In this document: positions 5,339 through 5,456 of the stretch, in pieces
Layout: each line of letters begins with the position of its first letter
Numbering within the stretch: position 1 is the stretch's first letter
DNA from: Methylococcaceae bacterium
GTDB taxonomy: Bacteria > Pseudomonadota > Gammaproteobacteria > Methylococcales > Methylomonadaceae
Assembly (NCBI GenBank): GCA_013140465.1
Contig: JABFST010000160.1
Location: 1-5,456 of the forward strand
Reading direction: 5' to 3'
Length of the DNA stretch: 5,456 nt
The notes under the pieces: model-generated
The model's database searches: none
The model's input: only the letters and a program-made list of their open reading frames with translations
What the model was told of the DNA's origin: nothing
Program-made: the position numbers and the translations under genes

Positions 5339-5455
5339 TTAAACACGGCTTAGCCCGATGTCCCGGGATTGTCGCAACAGGGTCAGGATGGGGCTGGGCA
5401 AACCTTGCAACGTCCGCTTTCTGGGACGTTCGCTCAAGCTCTTGATACAGTCATC
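5339..5455 (-). other. Open minus-strand frame entering from the right edge, unidentified
   Basis: On the minus strand a frame is open from base 5455 to a TAA at 5341-5339, giving 38 residues that contain ERPRKRTLQGLPSPILTLL and end RDIGLSRV. This could be the C-terminus of a gene beginning beyond the window, perhaps a transposase remnant given the neighbouring repeat. I do not recognise a family, and an open frame of this length in G+C-rich DNA can occur by chance. Confidence 0.2.
5409..5430. repeat. Small inverted repeat AACGTCC/GGACGTT
   Basis: AACGTCC (5409-5415) and GGACGTT (5424-5430) are perfect complements with an 8-nt loop. It could be part of a composite intergenic repeat together with the 5275-5302 element, or just a chance hairpin. 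The stretch between the end of rloB and the window edge (5237-5456) otherwise shows no convincing + strand gene. Confidence 0.35.
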
Positions 5456-5456
5456 C

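Overview
The window looks like chromosomal DNA of a gammaproteobacterium. The threonine genes have the form seen in environmental gammaproteobacteria: a stand-alone homoserine dehydrogenase with a C-terminal ACT domain, not fused to aspartokinase, followed by a short (about 360-residue) threonine synthase. The intergenic hairpin repeats fit genomes such as methanotrophs (Methylococcales) or Thiotrichales. That placement is an inference from protein and repeat style; nothing in the window fixes a genus.

Layout, left to right, all genes on the + strand. (1) 1-544: a type II toxin-antitoxin module, the C-terminal part of a HigB toxin followed by a complete HigA antitoxin. (2) 545-665: a short intergenic stretch with a perfect 9-bp inverted repeat (611-636) just upstream of a TTG-started gene. 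(3) 666-3063: hom and thrC, separated by 7 nt, which together take aspartate semialdehyde to threonine (homoserine kinase, thrB, is not in the window). (4) 3064-3285: a hairpin repeat, a probable Rho-independent terminator, and a candidate promoter overlapped by a perfect 7-7-7 palindrome that could be an operator. (5) 3286-5236: a two-gene cassette whose reading frames overlap by 8 nt. It encodes an ABC-class AAA ATPase of the RloA/AbiLi type and a RloB/AbiLii-type protein with a TOPRIM-like E...DxD pattern. This is the most interesting part and is best read as an anti-phage abortive-infection cassette. (6) 5237-5456: a non-coding tail with a degenerate member of a dispersed hairpin repeat, a second small hairpin, and an open minus-strand frame running off the window edge that I could not identify.

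The housekeeping hom-thrC unit thus sits between two accessory modules (toxin-antitoxin and RloAB-type). The accessory cassette has its own putative promoter, is insulated from thrC by a terminator, is flanked by intergenic repeats, and is clearly richer in A+T than hom-thrC, with a visible composition step inside the ATPase gene. In the proposed defence unit the ATPase would sense or gate and the RloB protein would be the effector. That division of labour is inferred from related two-gene systems (AbiL, PARIS), not shown by this sequence.
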